Shown here piece after piece: positions 4,140 to 5,024 of a DNA stretch of 5,024 nucleotides; positions within the stretch are counted from its first letter, which is position 1, and each line of letters begins with the position of its first letter. Made by a program: the position numbers and the translations under genes. The DNA is from an uncultured Synergistales bacterium (GTDB taxonomy: Bacteria; Synergistota; Synergistia; Synergistales; Aminobacteriaceae): positions 1-5,024 of the forward strand of contig CAJOED010000136.1 of assembly GCA_905233335.1 (NCBI GenBank). The letters run 5' to 3'. The notes below the pieces were generated by a model, which was not told the DNA's origin, did not search any database, and saw only the letters and a list, made by a program, of their open reading frames with translations.

Positions 4140-5024
4140 ATGAGAGATTTTGACTGTTCGGGACTGAAAGTGTATTCGGGTTACGTCAACGACACGGAAA
4201 AATTATTGCAGTCTGCTTCAGGCGGAGCGGCGAGTGTTTTATCAGCAGTTATACTTACGGGGGGGTACGATATTTGGCGCGTGCTACTCAAAAGATTTTC
4301 GGGAGAGTGAATTTGCTTGCATAGAGCGTGAAGAAGATTTATGGCGCTCAAAGTATGCTGAAACGAAACGGCGGATATTCCGGGACGGCGAATACTTCCC
4401 GTTATGGCCGAGTGTCGGAGAAAAATTGCGGGAAGGCAGAAAAGTTCTGTTTATCGGCTTGGGCTGTGATGTGGCAGCACTGAAAGCATACCTCACGAAA
4501 AACGACATCAGCACAGAAAATCTCTACACCGTAGACCTCATATGCTACGGGGCGACACTTCAGGAAGTTCACCGGCAATACATAGAGGGACTTGAACGCA
4601 GATACAAATCACGCATTACGGACTTCACAGTGAGGCACAAAAAAGACGGCTGGACTCCTCCTTGCGTCATGGCCAAGTTCGAGGACGGCAGAAAGTTTCT
4701 TGCTCCCTTCTACGAGACGGACTACGGGCGCGCGTTCGGAATGTATGCCCGCAAGTGGTGTTATTCGTGCGTTGTCAGGGGGAAAAATCATCAGTCGGAT
4801 ATTACGGTCGGAGATTACTGGGGACTGATGCCGGACATGCCCGGTTACAATCGCAACGGCGTATCTATAATGATAGTTCGCACACAGCGCGGAGAAGAAC
4901 TCGTGAAGCAGATTGACCCTGAAAAATTCTCGCTTTCTCCTGCTGATGTGGAGTTTGCCATAGAGCACAACAAGATGTACTACGAACGCCGAAAAATGCC
5001 GGAGGACTATGAACGTTTTGTGAG
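4140..5024 (+). pseudogene. Coenzyme F420 hydrogenase/dehydrogenase beta-subunit (FrhB/FdhB) family protein, frame broken at a G7 run; runs off the right edge
   Basis: The family holds flavin/Fe-S oxidoreductase subunits and, in bacteria without F420, many poorly understood relatives often found near polysaccharide genes. The first frame (ATG 4140) gives VYSGYVNDTEK and SASGGAASVL, the N-terminal SSGG motif, up to TGG at 4257-4265, then goes wrong and stops at 4308-4310. From 4264 the next frame is open to the window end and carries the rest: GTIFGACYSKDF, EEDLWRSKYAET, VLFIGLGCDVAALKAYL, NLYTVDLICYG, WCYSC and SDITVGDYWGL. Dropping one G of the seven joins both halves into at least 294 residues. 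In joined numbering, conserved Cys are at 109, 135, 207 and 210; SDITVGDYWG is 219-228. The common GTPCQ is GLGCD (106-110), and the usual CHG is CYG. The N-terminal ferredoxin domain of many relatives is missing. It may be a pseudogene, a phase-variable gene, a recoded gene or a base-call error. Confidence 0.82.
4259..4265 (+). repeat. G7 homopolymer at the frameshift point
   Basis: Seven consecutive G follow AC and precede TACGA. The N-terminal family motif is in the frame that enters the run, and all later motifs are in the frame one base further on. With six G the reading would be Leu-Thr-Gly-Gly-Thr-Ile-Phe-Gly-Ala, exactly the expected family sequence. Runs of this kind slip during replication and are also common sites of sequencing error. 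Confidence 0.85.

Noticed and set aside
4050..4310. The frame after the DUF554 TGA stays open into the FrhB-like N-terminus, suggesting a readthrough or selenocysteine fusion.
   Set aside because: DUF554 is complete at normal length at the TGA, no SECIS-like hairpin was apparent, and the next gene has its own ribosome-binding site and ATG at 4140.
4284..4968. Minus-strand open frames of 76 and 119 codons opposite the FrhB-like gene.
   Set aside because: They lie antisense to a reading frame with clear family motifs, and their translations show no recognisable features.

Overview
The window looks like ordinary chromosomal DNA from a bacterium that uses the MEP isoprenoid pathway, with tightly packed housekeeping genes and moderate G+C. 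The mix of a fused IspDF, a DUF554 membrane protein and an F420-dehydrogenase-beta-like (FrhB/FdhB) protein, plus the protein style, would suit an anaerobe such as a member of the Synergistota. That placement is an impression, not a proof. No phage, transposon, CRISPR, tRNA or rRNA signal was seen.

Left part (1-3239, minus strand): one compact operon, read right to left as ybaB, recR, ispDF, a 60-codon small gene, tsaD and the first codons of what is probably radA. Neighbouring genes overlap by 1-4 nt or are 2-9 nt apart (TAGTG, ATGA, TAATG, TAG-TC-ATG, then 9 nt), so translation is probably coupled along the message. Products cover nucleoid/DNA binding (YbaB), recombinational repair (RecR, RadA), isoprenoid precursors (IspDF) and the t6A37 tRNA modification (TsaD). 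The usual dnaX partner of ybaB-recR is not directly upstream; the operon starts at ybaB.

Middle (3240-3341): a roughly 100-bp divergent control region. A good sigma-70-type promoter points right (TTGAAT, 17 bp, TATAAT). A weaker candidate points left and uses almost the same -10 bases on the other strand. A 20-bp near-perfect palindrome sits at the rightward start point and next to the leftward -35, and could be an operator.

Right part (3342-5024, plus strand): a DUF554 membrane protein, then an FrhB/FdhB-like protein whose reading frame is broken at a run of seven Gs. Taking away one G joins both halves into a continuous family-like protein of at least 294 residues that runs off the window. 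Whether this is decay, phase variation, recoding or a sequence error is the main open question. The other item that deserves attention is the very acidic 60-aa protein nested between ispDF and tsaD. I see no clear evidence of a new multi-gene system.
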